From Steromphala cineraria (taxonomy: Eukaryota > Mollusca > Gastropoda > Trochida > Trochidae): a DNA stretch of 64,000 nucleotides. The stretch is from NCBI GenBank assembly GCA_916613615.1, contig OU744723.1:68839226-68903225 (forward strand), in the 5' to 3' direction. The notes beneath the pieces are model-generated. The model did not search any database. It saw only the letters and a list, made by a program, of their open reading frames with translations, and was not told where the DNA came from. Shown here in pieces: positions 22,448 to 34,918 of the stretch; positions within the stretch are counted from its first letter, which is position 1; the number at the start of each line of letters is the position of its first letter. A program made the position numbers and the translations under genes.

Positions 22448-23558
22448 ATCGCTATGACAAAAACGACATTAATGGTATCCATCTGATTAAAATCAGCCAA
22501 AATATAAATTGTACGATATCGTTGCTACCTTGAAACGTACTTGTTCTGGAGTTTCCCGTGGTAGAGTCTATGAATACAGCGTAAAGCTTAAGGTTTCGGG
22601 ATAGATTCTAGTATCTTCTATTAAGACCTAAAAATAAAATACTTTATAAAACAAGTGAAAATTATTTAAAGTAAGTTTGTAAGCCGTCCTATAGACTAAC
22701 GTGATGTCAAGTTAACTCTCAGCATTTGGTAGAACCCTTTGGTTTTCTTAATCTTGAAGTTGTTGTGGATCGTCCTGAGAGGTTATTGCTAGAAAACAAT
22801 TACCTCATAATGAATAGAGAATTCTTTCGTTAGCTTGAAATGATGAGTAAACTCTTGTCTTAAGATATAACCTTGTGTGAAGTAAATTTCAACGTTTGGT
22901 AGAACCTTATGGTCATGGTTACCTTAGTAGTGGCAAATCGTACAGAGACGTTATTACTAGAACTACAGTTACCACAACAATGTAATAAAGAATCTTTAGC
23001 TAGTTTTATGATATTTTAGTGAACTCTTGGCGCATGGCTCAAGCAATTTTTAAGGCTCATATTTCAGAACTAGATTGATGGTGTTTATGTCAAGTTGTCA
23101 ACCAAACATTCAAGACAGTTTATACTGTCTAAGGTTATTTCAAAAACAGGAATTACTTTGCCAATTATTTTAAAGGCTGCCCCCTCTCCAAAAATGAACT
23201 CTTTTAATGTTTTACTTCTGAGAATTTATCTTTACGTTGAAAGATGGACCTTGTAAGAGGTATATGTTTTAAAGTAAGATCTATAAAGATACATACAATA
23301 ATTTTATCATACCATAAAACGTAATTTGATGACGACATAACAAAAAGGAACAAAGCCAAAATATCAAAGAAACTATTGCTGGATTCAAACTTTTTGCTCT
23401 TCAACCCGAAAACAAAACCTCTGGACCAATAAGGACAAAAAGTGTGTGAATTCTCTTATATGTATTTGTATTTAAGCCTCAATATAAAGCAGAGATGGAA
23501 ACTTGTATGCTTTATAACGCCGAATCGGGAATAAGAAATATATTTACTGTAAATTTTG

Positions 23559-23826
23559 ATAGTTGATGGTCTATAAGTCAGAGAAAACACTACTTTTCAT
23601 TATTCTCCTCTAAGAGAAATATCAGGGTCTCTTAAGGAGTAGAAGACCTCGGAGACGTGTTTTCTCCTTTACAGACATTATATATGTTGTTTATAGTTGA
23701 CGGTCTATAAGTCTGAGAAAACACTACTCTTCATTATTCTGCTCTAAGAGAAATATCAGGGTCTCTTAAAGAGTAGAAGACCTCGGAGACGTGTTTTCTC
23801 CTTAACTGACATTATATATGCTGTTA
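23559..23826. repeat. Hairpin block duplicated in tandem (134-bp period)
   Basis: Two units start at 23559 and 23693 with ATAGTTGA. Both carry GAGAAAACACTAC and, about 80 bp on, GAGACGTGTTTTCTCC, so each can fold on itself. Other copies downstream of TRIM genes are single. Confidence 0.65.
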
Positions 23827-23917
23827 TACAACATGCATGAAAAAAAGTATAATAAGTGTGTTGAATAACAAAGAGTGTTCTTTAAGAAAGGCCAAAATAG
23901 TATGTCATGATCATGTA

Positions 23918-24188
23918 GGGCTAAGTGAGGTTTAATTCAAATAGTCTTAAACAGTGTTTAAAGATTAATTTCATGAACATGTTATTTTACCAAATCATGC
24001 TATTGAGAATAAAGTAAAATAATCGATTTCAATTTCATTTGTCTGCAGATTAGGGCTAAGTTAGGTTCAATTCAAATAGTTTTAAATACCGTTTAAAAAT
24101 AATTTCATGAACATATCCTTTTCACCATTACCTTGCTATTTAGAATACATCATAAATATCGATCTCTATTTCATTTGTCTGCAGATTA
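23918..24188. repeat. Tandem duplication, about 135-bp period
   Basis: Two units start with GGGCTAAGTxAGGTT and end with CATTTGTCTGCAGATTA. They are clearly diverged, so the duplication is not very recent. Confidence 0.6.
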
Positions 24189-25649
24189 AAAAGAAGTGAA
24201 GACAGTTTTGACAACTTTGGAAGTACCACTTTATTACTCGCACACATTACTGGTTAAAGATTTTCATCAAAAAGATGCATATTTAGCAACAATGTACAAA
24301 AATAAAATATTTAAATCAAGAATCCATTAGGAATCATTTATAAAATGTTTGTTTGAAATTCATTGGTTGTCATTTTCACAATAAAAGCATATTCCCACAA
24401 GCATCATGCTATCTACATGTATTATAAATGTTTGCACACAAGGCCATGTTATTGTTCAATTGGCTGGGTTTAACGACATAATGACTGCGAGTGTGAATTA
24501 TTATTATTATTGTTGACCTCTATAACAGTCACCATAAGTTTTGCACTAGCTATTGTATTAACCTATTATTGTTAACGAGAAAACCAGATCAGCCCCGAAA
24601 TAAGGTTGCTTTGCCATAACTTGTTACGCCTCTCCTAGTAGTAACAGAATGGGGATATTCAAAAAACAATATAAAGAGAAATTCAGAAGTTGTAACCTTG
24701 AACTCTGACCTTGATGTCAACAGTCCCGGTGGTACGATTAACAAACTATCAATATGAGATCTCTAAGCACAAATCATGAATGTGAGATTTCAAAACCCTG
24801 TTTCTAATTTCAAAATATTGTTAAATAATGAACATAACTCATATTTTGTGATCTTAAGGTGAAACAATAAATTGAAACTTTTCATTCTGAATGACAATCC
24901 TGTCGTGATAAAATATGTTCATAGTCATGTTAAAGTATTTCCTTCCAAATATGCTAAAGTCATGTAGTGATTAAACATGTTCATAGTCATGTGAATGTAT
25001 TTCCTTTCAACAATGCTAAAGTCATGACGTCGCTGTGACCTCGGCTCTTTACAAATAACATTGGTAACCTTGTAAAGCTTTGGTAATTCTCCATTTTTGA
25101 TATATTCCAAAAAAGAGCCTCATAGTCTCATAATGATTATAATGCAGTACAATGCTTAGTTGTGACCTTACGTTGACCTTAACCTTCAAAAGACTGAATC
25201 AATAATGTATTGGCACAGTTACAGGTCAGAGGTCGGACTTTCGCCATTTGTCTGTATGCGCATGCTCAGAACCGTATTGGCCAAGCCTTTCTCGTATTGG
25301 CCTAGGATTGCCTGTATTAGCCAAGCTGTATGGGTCCACTTGTATAGTCTAGGCCATTAAGATTGCATTTGTGCCATATTATTGATAGCTATTTGAAAAT
25401 TTGTGATTTAAACTAAGTAAGAGAGTCATGGCACAAACACCTTAGATCACCATGTTAAATTGTGTTTAAGTGATTTGAACACTCATTAGACCTGGATTGT
25501 TAACATGTGAAAATAACTCCCTCTTGGTTTAAAAGAATTCTGGAGACCTTAGTGGAGAAAAGCTGTAGCCTGTAAAAAGGGATATTCATAGAGGATGTCT
25601 GTCTTTTCTTGACTAATACCATGTTTATCTCATTGAGTGGAGTAGAAAG

Positions 25650-26638
25650 TTTATATTTTCACGAGTGGCGCGTCATGCATGAGTGAAAACAATAAACTTT
25701 TCTTTCTCACGAGAAGAGAGAAAGATGATATTTGTTAAGATTTGACAGCAATATGGAGGCTTAGTGTTACAATACAGAAATTAAAGTCTATTCTTTGATA
25801 TCTGATACACATTTGTTCTTAAAGGGTTGTTAACATCATACAGATTTTGACTTAGTTCCAAGTTTACCAGAATCAATCTGTTGCAGAAATGCATCGCTTT
25901 ATCTTTTCACGAGTGGTGCAGCCGTGCATGAGTAAAAATATATACTAAACTTTTCTTTCTCACGAGATGAGAGAAACATGATATTTGTTAAGATTTGACA
26001 GCAATATGGAGGCTTAGTGTTACAATACAGAAATTAAAGTCTATTCTTTGATATCTGATACACATTTGTTCTTGAAGGGTTGTTAATATCATACAGATTT
26101 TGACTTAGTTCCAAGTTTACCAGAATCAATCTGTTGCAGAAATGCATCGCTTTATCTTTTCACGAGTGGTGCAGCCGTGCATGAGTAAAAATATATATTA
26201 AACTTTTCTTTCTCATGAGATGAGAGAAACATGATATTTGTTAAGATTTGACAGCAATATGGAGGCTTAGTGTTACAATACAGAAATTAAAGTCTTTACT
26301 TTGATTACTGATACACATTTGTTCTTTAAGAGTTGTTAACATCATACAGATTTTGACTTAGTTCCAAGTTTACCAGAATCAATCTGTTGCAGAAATGCAT
26401 CGCTTTATCTTTTCACGAGTGGTGCAGCCGTGCATGAGTAAAAATATATATTAAACTTTTCTTTCTCATGAGATGAGAGAAACATGATATTTGTTAAGAT
26501 TTGACAGCAATATGGAGGCTTAGTGTTACAATACAGAAATTAAAGTCTTTACTTTGATTACTGATACACATTTGTTCTTTAAGAGTTGTTAACATCATAC
26601 AGATTTTGACTTAGTTCCAACTTTACCAGAATCAATCC
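25650..26638 (-). repeat. Four tandem copies of the 253-bp TRIM 3'-flank unit
   Basis: Units start at about 25650, 25898, 26151 and 26404; the last three are spaced exactly 253 bp apart. They begin TTTAT(C/A)TTTTCACGAGTGG, include TTTGACAGCAATATGGAGGC and end ACCAGAATCAATC. The first unit is the most diverged and lacks the middle of the GCAGCCGTGCATGAG segment. The array ends 33 bp before the stop codon of copy C. Other TRIM copies have one unit. Confidence 0.85.
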
Positions 26639-26671
26639 GAAATGGAAACGCTGGAAAATATAAATGCACCA

Positions 26672-29600
26672 CTAAGCATATCTAAATTGATACACATTCA
26701 CTCCTTTCTTTTCATTTACAACAAACAGTTTGTCTTCATCAATACACAGACCATAAGGACAATCTACACAATCTGCTGCAGTCAATATGTCTCCTAGGAA
26801 CTCTCCTATGTTACTGAGATGGACAACTTTGTGCGAAGAGAAGTCAGCTACAAGAATGTCTCCTCTACTGGTGGATGTGATTCCTTGTGGATGTCTCAGA
26901 GCTCTGTCTCCAGTAGGTTTGTACATCCACTCTACATGTCCAGTCTGTGTCAAACAGATGACAGACTTCAGACCCCAGTCTGACACCAGGATAGAGCCTT
27001 GTCTGGTTACATGGATGAAGTTGGGATACATGAGCTTCTTGTGAGGTTCTGTCAGTGTCTGCAGTGATCTCATCACCCGTCCTTCCATGTCCAGGATATC
27101 TACAGAGAGAGGAGAGTCAGAACTGGCAACTAATGTGGACTGATCCAGTACATCCAGACCATAATACTCCTTGTCAGTTGATATTGTAGAGTTGAGTCCC
27201 AGGTCAGGGTTAACATTGACTGTTACAATCTGTCTAGAGTATGGAACAGACACAGCCATCTTGTTGTCATCCAGTACAGCAATACTCCAAGGAAAGTTAT
27301 CTAACACCAGAGTGCTGCATTGATGTTTACCATTAAGTGTGTAGATGGATTTGATTCTCTTTCCACTACAGTCAGTTACTACAGTTATTTTGCTGTTACC
27401 CACATTCAACACAGCTACATCCCTTAAGACACATGTGTCCCCCTGATTCAACTTTGCATCAACAACCCTCTGTAGTACAGGTTGAGCTGTCAGATCAACA
27501 ACCCTCTGTAGTACAGGTTCAGCTGTCAGATCAACATCCATCTTCTCCACCTTCACATCCATCTTATCAATTTCTGCTTTCAGTTGTTCAAGATCTTTTT
27601 TAAAGCTGAAGGTAGCTACATCTCTCCTGTCTTCTCTCTGTGTCTCTGTGACGTCAGATACTGGTCCTGATCCAGAGGCCAGATACATCTCAAACAGCTG
27701 CGCCTCATCCTCCAACTCCAGGGCCTGCTGGATGAACTGAGACTGCTGCTGGTACATCTGTAAATCTATCTGCTTCGCTTTGACCTTTGACCTCAGTTGA
27801 CCTGTCTGTTCTCCTGATTGGTCCTCAAGTTTCTTCATCAGCTGATCTTTCTTTTTCTGAAGATGTACCATGATGCCTTGAAATGCTTTCTCTATATCAG
27901 ATTTTACCATCAACTTGTGGTCAGCCCCCTTCTCAATCTCCTCCTCATAACACTTGATCTCAGTGTTACATTCCTCCATTTGTGTCTGAAGTTTCTTCTG
28001 ACGTCCCTGTAGTTGACCTTTGACCTCTGGCAACATGGCCTGGATGGTGACGACATCTTCACACTTCCTGTGACTGATGCTGCAACAAACTGTACATAAT
28101 GGTTTCTTACAGTCTTTGCAATATAGTTTTATTTTCTTGTCATGTTCTCTGCAGATAAACTTTATTTTGATCTTCTGACCTGAGGAGGCATCTGTCAAGT
28201 TGTTGACAATGTGATGACGTAGTGAAGGCATTTTCCTGTGCATCTTCAGACAGGCGTCACAGAAACCTGCTTCACACTCAGAACACCAATGTGTAGCTGG
28301 AGTTGTCTCCCCTTCTTCTTTGCAGGAAGAACAAGTGACTGCCTCTGTGAACAAAACAATACAGGGCTTATTCATATGTACACTGTGAGTTTCATTGATG
28401 CACAAATTTGGAAATATAACACACTTGTTATGTCAATAAAAGAAATTTTGTACTTATTTTGTTTGTGTTTGTGTACTAATTGTGTGAGTGAGTTCGGTTT
28501 ATTGTGTTTTTATGTACGAATTCAATAATGTTGGTAATCTTCACATGCATATCATATATCCTTTAAATCTTCTGCTCTGAATCTAACAATTTTCCAAGGA
28601 TTTTTGGTTTACATAGAACTCCTTTGATCAGAGTATTTTTTACAACAGTCACACATTTTTTCACAGTCGTTTTTGTCTATATTCAGTAGAACTCGGATAT
28701 AACAAACTCCAAGGGACCAAAGAATTTGGTTCGCTATATCCAGTGTTCGCTATACGCATATATTTTAATGATATTATATAGGGACGGGATTTGAAAATTT
28801 GTTCACTATATCCGAGTGTTCGCTATATCCGTGTTCGCTATATCCGTGTTCTACTGTATTATTTAAAGAATACCCATTTTTGCTTAGTGAATGCTTTGCA
28901 TTTATTGTGTCTTAAGGTACAATGTTAATATTGTTATTATCTTTCAAAGATGACAGACCATTAAGGATATTTTGTTACAAAGTCTGTATTGCCTATGTAA
29001 TGTTCAATAATTATCTGATTATCATAAGTGATCTAGAAACATTCTATCTTATCAGTTAATACCTTGTAGGGAGTCCATGAGTTCAGTTAGAAGCAGTAGA
29101 GTTTGTTCATAGTTCATTCATTAATTTACTAATTGAGTAAATGAGTGAGTTTTATTGTATTTTCACGCACTAATTATATATTGTTAATAATTTTTAAAAT
29201 GCAAATGATTCATCCTTTTAACTTAATCTATCAATACTGACTCTTTTCTAAGGTTACTTTAAGTATTAAAAAATAATTTATAAATTATCTGTGATATTAT
29301 TGAGTTCACCATGAAAATATCTTTATCGGTTTTACTTACAAAAAATAACAAACAATTAAAGGATAGTTTAAGTGTTGACAAAGTCTTTGTAATATCAAAT
29401 GATTATATTATTATGATAAGTGATCTAGAAACATTCTATCTTCACAATTATTACCTTGTAGAGAGTCCATGAGTCCAGTTAGAAGCAGTCCTGGTTTCAG
29501 CTGCCCCGCCCAATCTTCTACAGGTCTGTCAGGGTGAGGCACTGGGGTCTCTTGTCTACACGTGGGACAGGGGATGGACTTGTTTCTCACAGCTTCTTCT

Positions 29601-29734
29601 TTTGTCTGCAGATATTTCTCCAGACAGTTCTTACAGAAGGTGTGTTGACATGCGAGTGTAACTGGCTGCTGAAACACTTCAAAGCAGACACTGCAAGTCA
29701 GGTGGGTGTCCCTTAACTTGCCTGCTGTCGCCAT
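26672..29734 (-). CDS. TRIM-type E3 ubiquitin ligase, copy C (two coding exons, complete)
   Basis: The coding sequence joins 29455-29734 and 26672-28344 across a 1,110-bp phase-1 intron. The protein has 650 residues. RING, both B-boxes, coiled coil and propeller are all present with their metal ligands. It differs from B by a second copy of the 12-residue linker repeat (DLTAEPVLQRVV then DLTAQPVLQRVV) and by a lost stop codon that adds two residues (ends QFRYA rather than QFR); together these explain the 14-residue difference. The intron holds a MITE (28682-28858) and a fossil RING-exon fragment. The start is the ATG at 29734, just after a CAG acceptor. Upstream DNA is nearly identical to that of A, so its control is probably similar. 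Confidence 0.88.
28682..28858. mobile_element. Tc1/mariner-type MITE in the intron of copy C
   Basis: Same element and same position as 9016-9210. Its left end has mutated to TTCAGTAGAAC and it lacks one internal repeat, so it is about 18 bp shorter. Confidence 0.65.
29063..29097 (-). pseudogene. Fossil RING-exon fragment in the intron of copy C
   Basis: Equivalent of 189-223, with the donor CTACAAG|GTATTAA kept. No acceptor lies beside it. Confidence 0.55.
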
Positions 29735-31086
29735 TGCTGATCTGAAAATATACAAATAAACACTGCACAACTCATGGAAGATGATGAAACTATGACTTCT
29801 ACACCTAACTCTTTAATCAAGATACGTATGGCGGGCATTTGTTTTTCTAAACAATAGAATTTTCTAAACTTTTATCTAACTCCTGCCAATAAGCCAATTT
29901 GTAGACTTCAACTTCAACATGGACATTTATATGCTCTGTGGAAACATGTTACTTCTCAAATGTAAAACGCAAAATGACTCATTTATTGGGAGTCAACATT
30001 GTGAACATGAATTCTTGCTTATATCTTGTAATAAAAGGATAAACAGAGAAAATGTAATATTATTTACAGTTGTTTCTCCTTATGATTGTAAAAACAACTT
30101 TTACCCATATATTAATCTGCACCCAATATCAACTTGTCCTCACAAATCATAATGTCAGCCAACACACTTATCAGCTTATACCAATGTAAAAAGAATTCAT
30201 AATTACATGTATGTACTTTTCTGTAACCATATACCACTGTTTGTGTCTTTGTGAAAATAAACTGATTGACCAAAGAATTTAGCTCGTATCAATCTATCAA
30301 GTTATTTTTGTTTGGAATTGTACCAAACTGTCCTAAGGATAAAACATGTTTTGTAAGTGAATGTACAAAAACTTCATTATGTACTAACATGTAATCTTTT
30401 ATCAACACTTGTCTGTAATCACCTTTGTACTTTTATATATTGGCTAGTTCATTTACCTCAATCGTCAACTTTTAATCAACTAGTTTATGTATTCAATGTA
30501 TACAAAAGAGGATATAAATTGCCCCATTATCTCTGATCCTTTGTCACCTTAAAAATATACTTTGTTTCAGATCATTTTGTAATCTCCAGTGAGATTAATT
30601 GGGATTGTGTATATCAGCTGCATCAATTGCTCGAACATTTACTTGGCCACCAACTTGTATACATAACGAAACACCAAGGCCTTTACAAAACGACTAACTG
30701 TATAGATCAACCAGCTCTCTCGTATCTAGGTCATCGATACAATAAACCTCGCTGTTACTGATATGTTCAGTTGAAATTGACCCGGGGTAATGGGACAGGA
30801 TGTATAAACAGGTTCAGAATTGTATTTGATCAAGTAATTAAAGCACATATGACAGTAACTGTTTTACTTAAATAACGTGTAAACTAATGGCATATTACTA
30901 TTTCACTCATTGCACCTACATTGTACCACTTCCTCGTTTATGACCAGAACTAAAACCGAAAATAGGACTGATAATGATCAAGAAGAACTATGGTAAATGT
31001 CTTCATTACACACATTATAACACAATTTAATATCAAAATAATCTACAATATATCACAATAGTACGAATATAAATGATAAAAGTAAC
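29735..31086 (-). other. Upstream non-coding region of copy C (candidate 5'UTR intron)
   Basis: No gene is seen. It parallels 861-2218 upstream of A, with the conserved TCACAAATC-to-AAACTGATTGA block at about 30132-30276. If the donor at 31085-31086 is used, this is a 5'UTR intron. Confidence 0.4.
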
Positions 31087-31150
31087 CTTCAGGAGATCAA
31101 ACGTCAAAAGAATTGCTTTTCGTGACGTCAGAGCATCACGTGGCCATGTG
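31087..31150 (-). promoter_or_regulatory. Candidate first exon and promoter motifs of copy C
   Basis: The donor here is GAAG|GTTACT, weaker than in A. TGACGTCA lies at 31123-31130 and CACGTG at 31137-31142, spaced as in A. The role is inferred from this shared layout. Confidence 0.4.
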
Positions 31151-31664
31151 TTAGCAGTTGAGGGTCTGTTGAGAATAAAGCTATTGTGAATAGTAGGCAT
31201 GCGTAACTTATACTATATGAGAAATTCCCTTCATATATACGAGGCTGTAAATAGACAAAGTGTGTGGAGTATGACGTTTGAAACCGCTTAATTTTGTACA
31301 AAGAAGAGACTTGAATAATAAGTTGCAGTTAATATTGTAAACATAATATTAAATTTTTCAATATCTATTTCAATAATTTTTCAAATTACTTTCCTCTTTG
31401 AGTATATGTTTCATCGATGTGTATCAAACAAACGACACCTCATATGGATACCAAGTTCTTAATGGCGTAGCGTCAAGAGCTAAATGGATACAATCAGCTC
31501 ATATGTTAATGTTATGAATTAAAGTTTGAATATGTTACAATTATTGTTGTTGTTTTTTTTGTAAGGATATATGATAGAAATAATACGAAATGGGTAAAGC
31601 TCTCGGGCTGAAATTTGGGGTCTTTGGTTGATACAGAATGTGATATGAAAATACCCATATAATA

Positions 31665-31985
31665 CTATCTATGTATCTAAGATACCACACCTCATATGAA
31701 TATCAAGTTCTTAACGTTGTGTTACTCATGGACCTTCCAAAATATGTTCACTTGCTTAGTTACCTCATAATAAATAAGAAACTCACACTACCTGCATGTC
31801 CTGCTGTATATATAGTGTTTAATATCTATATATCAAAGATACCACACCTCATATGGATACAGGTGAACCAAGTTCTTAACGTTGTGTTACTCATGGACAT
31901 TCCAAAATATGTTCACTATGAGAGACTTAAAACTACAACACAACAAGATATTTTAAAACTTGTTTAATTACCTTCAAAGAAATAA
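31665..31985. repeat. Tandem repeat upstream of copy C (about two units)
   Basis: Shorter relative of 2816-3345: two stretches start with ATACCACACCTCATATG, and a donor-like CATGCGG|GTGAGT (minus strand) follows near 31999. Fewer units are present than upstream of A. Confidence 0.5.
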
Positions 31986-31999
31986 GAAACTCTGACTCA

Positions 32000-34918
32000 C
32001 CCGCATGTCCTGCTCGATATTCCCACTCAACTGTGTAATATCACTATCTGTTTGTTATCTTGTGACTTAGGAGCTATCACGTGATCACACTGACTAGTGT
32101 ATGCAGTTAACCTACCTCGTATCGTATATCACTTCGAACAGAGTATGTTTCAATGGGAATAGAAATATTTTGCTGAAGGAAATATCTCCCTACATAACAT
32201 TGAGTATTTTTGCACGATAGCAGTGGGGACATCCTCTGATTACACTCTTTATCTTGCCTATTTATTTGAAGTAACACATGTTTGGATTTATATATTATAC
32301 TTTGTTATAAATAACACTGCCTTTTCCATATTTATATATTGTAGATTATTGAGATTAAATTTGTATTCTTTAACTCCTATAGTTTATTATGCAGCATGTG
32401 AATCATGTTTCAGTAATCAGGTCACGCGTCAATATTTTCATGTAAAACAATAATTCCTTTTTAAGAAAGAAATTGTGGACCGATTTTACCGAGAGGCGGG
32501 AGGTATGGTTATTGAAATCGTTTAGTACATTATCAGGATATATATATTCCAAATCTTTACTCCAAATTTTTTCTCAGCAAATAAATCATCTCTGTCATGA
32601 TACTGCCGACGTGCAGATGTCCATTCCTGGAATTCAAAACAGCTAACCACACGCTGGCCTATGATTTCTCCTTCCCTTCTGGTCACTTAATTTGGTCATC
32701 GCTTGTACAACATGCATGTGCAAGTAATAGTTATTACCATAGTTATCAATTTGTATCTGGAGATGCAAGGACAGTTTGTCCATGAGGCCTGTCCGAGCAT
32801 TCCCACATACAAATTGATAACTATACTAATAACTAACTTACATATCACTTGGACCAAGTAAACAAAGAAGCTCAAAATTAAAGATGTTTATTTTCACAAC
32901 CCTACACTGGGCCCCTTTAAACAAATCTGCGTCAAGTTTTTATGTGCCACCTGATCCTTCGAAGCATGCAGAAATACAGGTTTCTTTTCGAATGTGCGCG
33001 GTCAATAAAAGAGATTTTTTATGATATGAGACACTATCTTTTTAGATATAATGTGACATCAATATGATAAACTATTTCAAATAAGATCTTGAGTTGCGAA
33101 CTACTTAGAGACGCCCATTCTGAAGTAGTGAGCAAATTTATAAATGGCGTATGAGTACAATTTGTACTTTACCGGCCAAACATAGTTTTTTAATATTTCT
33201 CTTTTTTCCCGGTTTTTAAGCATCAAACTATCTTGGGTAAGAAAAGAATAACCAACTCGAAGCTCGGAATTACGGATTATCTGTCCCACGTGAATTATTG
33301 TGTCAAACTCCTCGCTGAAGCTCGGAGTTTATCACAATAATTCACTCAGGACATATAATCCGTAATTCCTCGCAACTCATTGATTATTTTTATAGTGTAT
33401 CATGAGCAAAGTCTAATAAATTTAGTTTATATCGCTGTAGAAGCGATCTGTCGTTAGATTCGCCCCGACCAGAACCAGACGAACATCACCATCTCTCAAG
33501 TCGGTCCTCTTCAGGTAGACGACAAGGATTGGTTATCCCTAGCATCTTCACCGACCTGTGAATCTACCACTGGGTCGAGTCGTGTTGTTACTCCAAACAA
33601 CAATAAATATGGTCGACCACAACTAGAAGTCTTTCCAGTCATCATTTCAACGACACACTTAATGTAGTCTTCATCGTCTCTCATAGACGTCGTTCCTTAC
33701 TGTCACAGGTCTAAGTCATATTTGTTCCTTTATCAATCAATGTTATTGAGCTAATATTTTCTTAGACATTCTATACAGGCTATTTTTTTCGAAATTTAAG
33801 AAAATCAGTGCTTCAATGATATGGGCCAATCTGCCATTTAACCATACCAAGTTCTAGAATGTGTACTAGAATTATTAATTTATAGTTACCTCATAATGAA
33901 TCGAGTAGTTTTTTGGTAGTTTTGTAACATTCCAATGAGCTGTGCTCCCAAACATTTGTTAAACTTCTCAATTCACGAGTAGATTGAGCATATATCAGCA
34001 AACTTGTCAATCAAGCTATTTCAAGCCATTTTATATACCAACCTTGATATCAACCAACATTGTATTCTTACTACTTGCTTTCAACGTTGCTTCCTTTCTA
34101 TGATATATTTCTTTTTATGTTTTACATCTGAGAATATCAGACCACAAACATGATTAAATGACATTATCAAAAATAGCACGACGTTTAAACTTTCATAGAA
34201 GATTAGGCTGGATTCCAACCTTGGACCTTTTGCTTTTTAGACTGATAACGTAACCTCTGTACCAATAACGACTACATTAAAATAGTGCTTGGATTCTTCT
34301 ATTTGTATTAACACTTACGGGCTAAAAAGAGCGAGAGAAGGACATATCTATTATTTGTAACAAAAAAAACAACGTATATTGTAAATATTGATTGTTGACG
34401 GTTTACAAGTCTGAGAAAACACTACTTTTCAGTGTTTAAGTCTAAGAAAATTTTAAAATTTTGTTGTTATTTCTTTGAGTAGAGGACCTCTGAGGCGTGT
34501 TTTCATTCACAGAACTAACTTACATTTCCTTATATACAACATATGTTAAAAAAGGTTATGATAAGTGTGTTGAATGACAAAGATGGACCATATTCTCTGT
34601 CATGATGATTTAATTCAAATATTTTTTAAGATTTTTTAAGAATACCACACCATGATTTTGCGATCTATATGGAAGTTAAAAAGACGCGCAGACAGATTTG
34701 ATAACCTTGAAAGTAACAATTTATACCTCACACACATTACTAGTTGAAGATTGTCATAAAAAAGATGCATATTGAGCAACAATCCACAAAGATAGTTTAA
34801 TAATAGTTTAATCAAGAATCAATTAGGAATCATTTACAAAAGGTTTGTTTGAAATTCATTGGTTGTCATTTTCATAATAAGAGCATATTCCCGCAACCAT
34901 CATGCTATTTACATTTAT
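32000..34918. other. Intergenic DNA between copies C and D
   Basis: No gene is supported. The first part repeats 3346-5330 closely, including the CpG-rich block at 33440-33712. From about 34300 the downstream flank of D begins, with the hairpin block at about 34410-34510. Confidence 0.5.
33440..33712. other. Conserved CpG-rich block upstream of copy C
   Basis: Matches 4911-5172 closely, including CGCCCCGACC, the CAGGTAGACGAC segment and ATGGTCGACCA. Confidence 0.45.

Larger units (their letters stand above)
22448..25649. other. Intergenic DNA between copies B and C
   Basis: No gene is supported. It has a tandem pair of the hairpin block (23559-23826), a second tandem pair at 23918-24188, and a short duplicated CATGTTCATAGTCATG segment at about 24915-25027. 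The rest matches the downstream flanks of D and F in part. Confidence 0.5.

Noticed and set aside
25650..26638. A CRISPR-like or satellite array
   Set aside because: The repeats are 253-bp direct copies of the TRIM 3' flank without spacers, in a eukaryotic setting.
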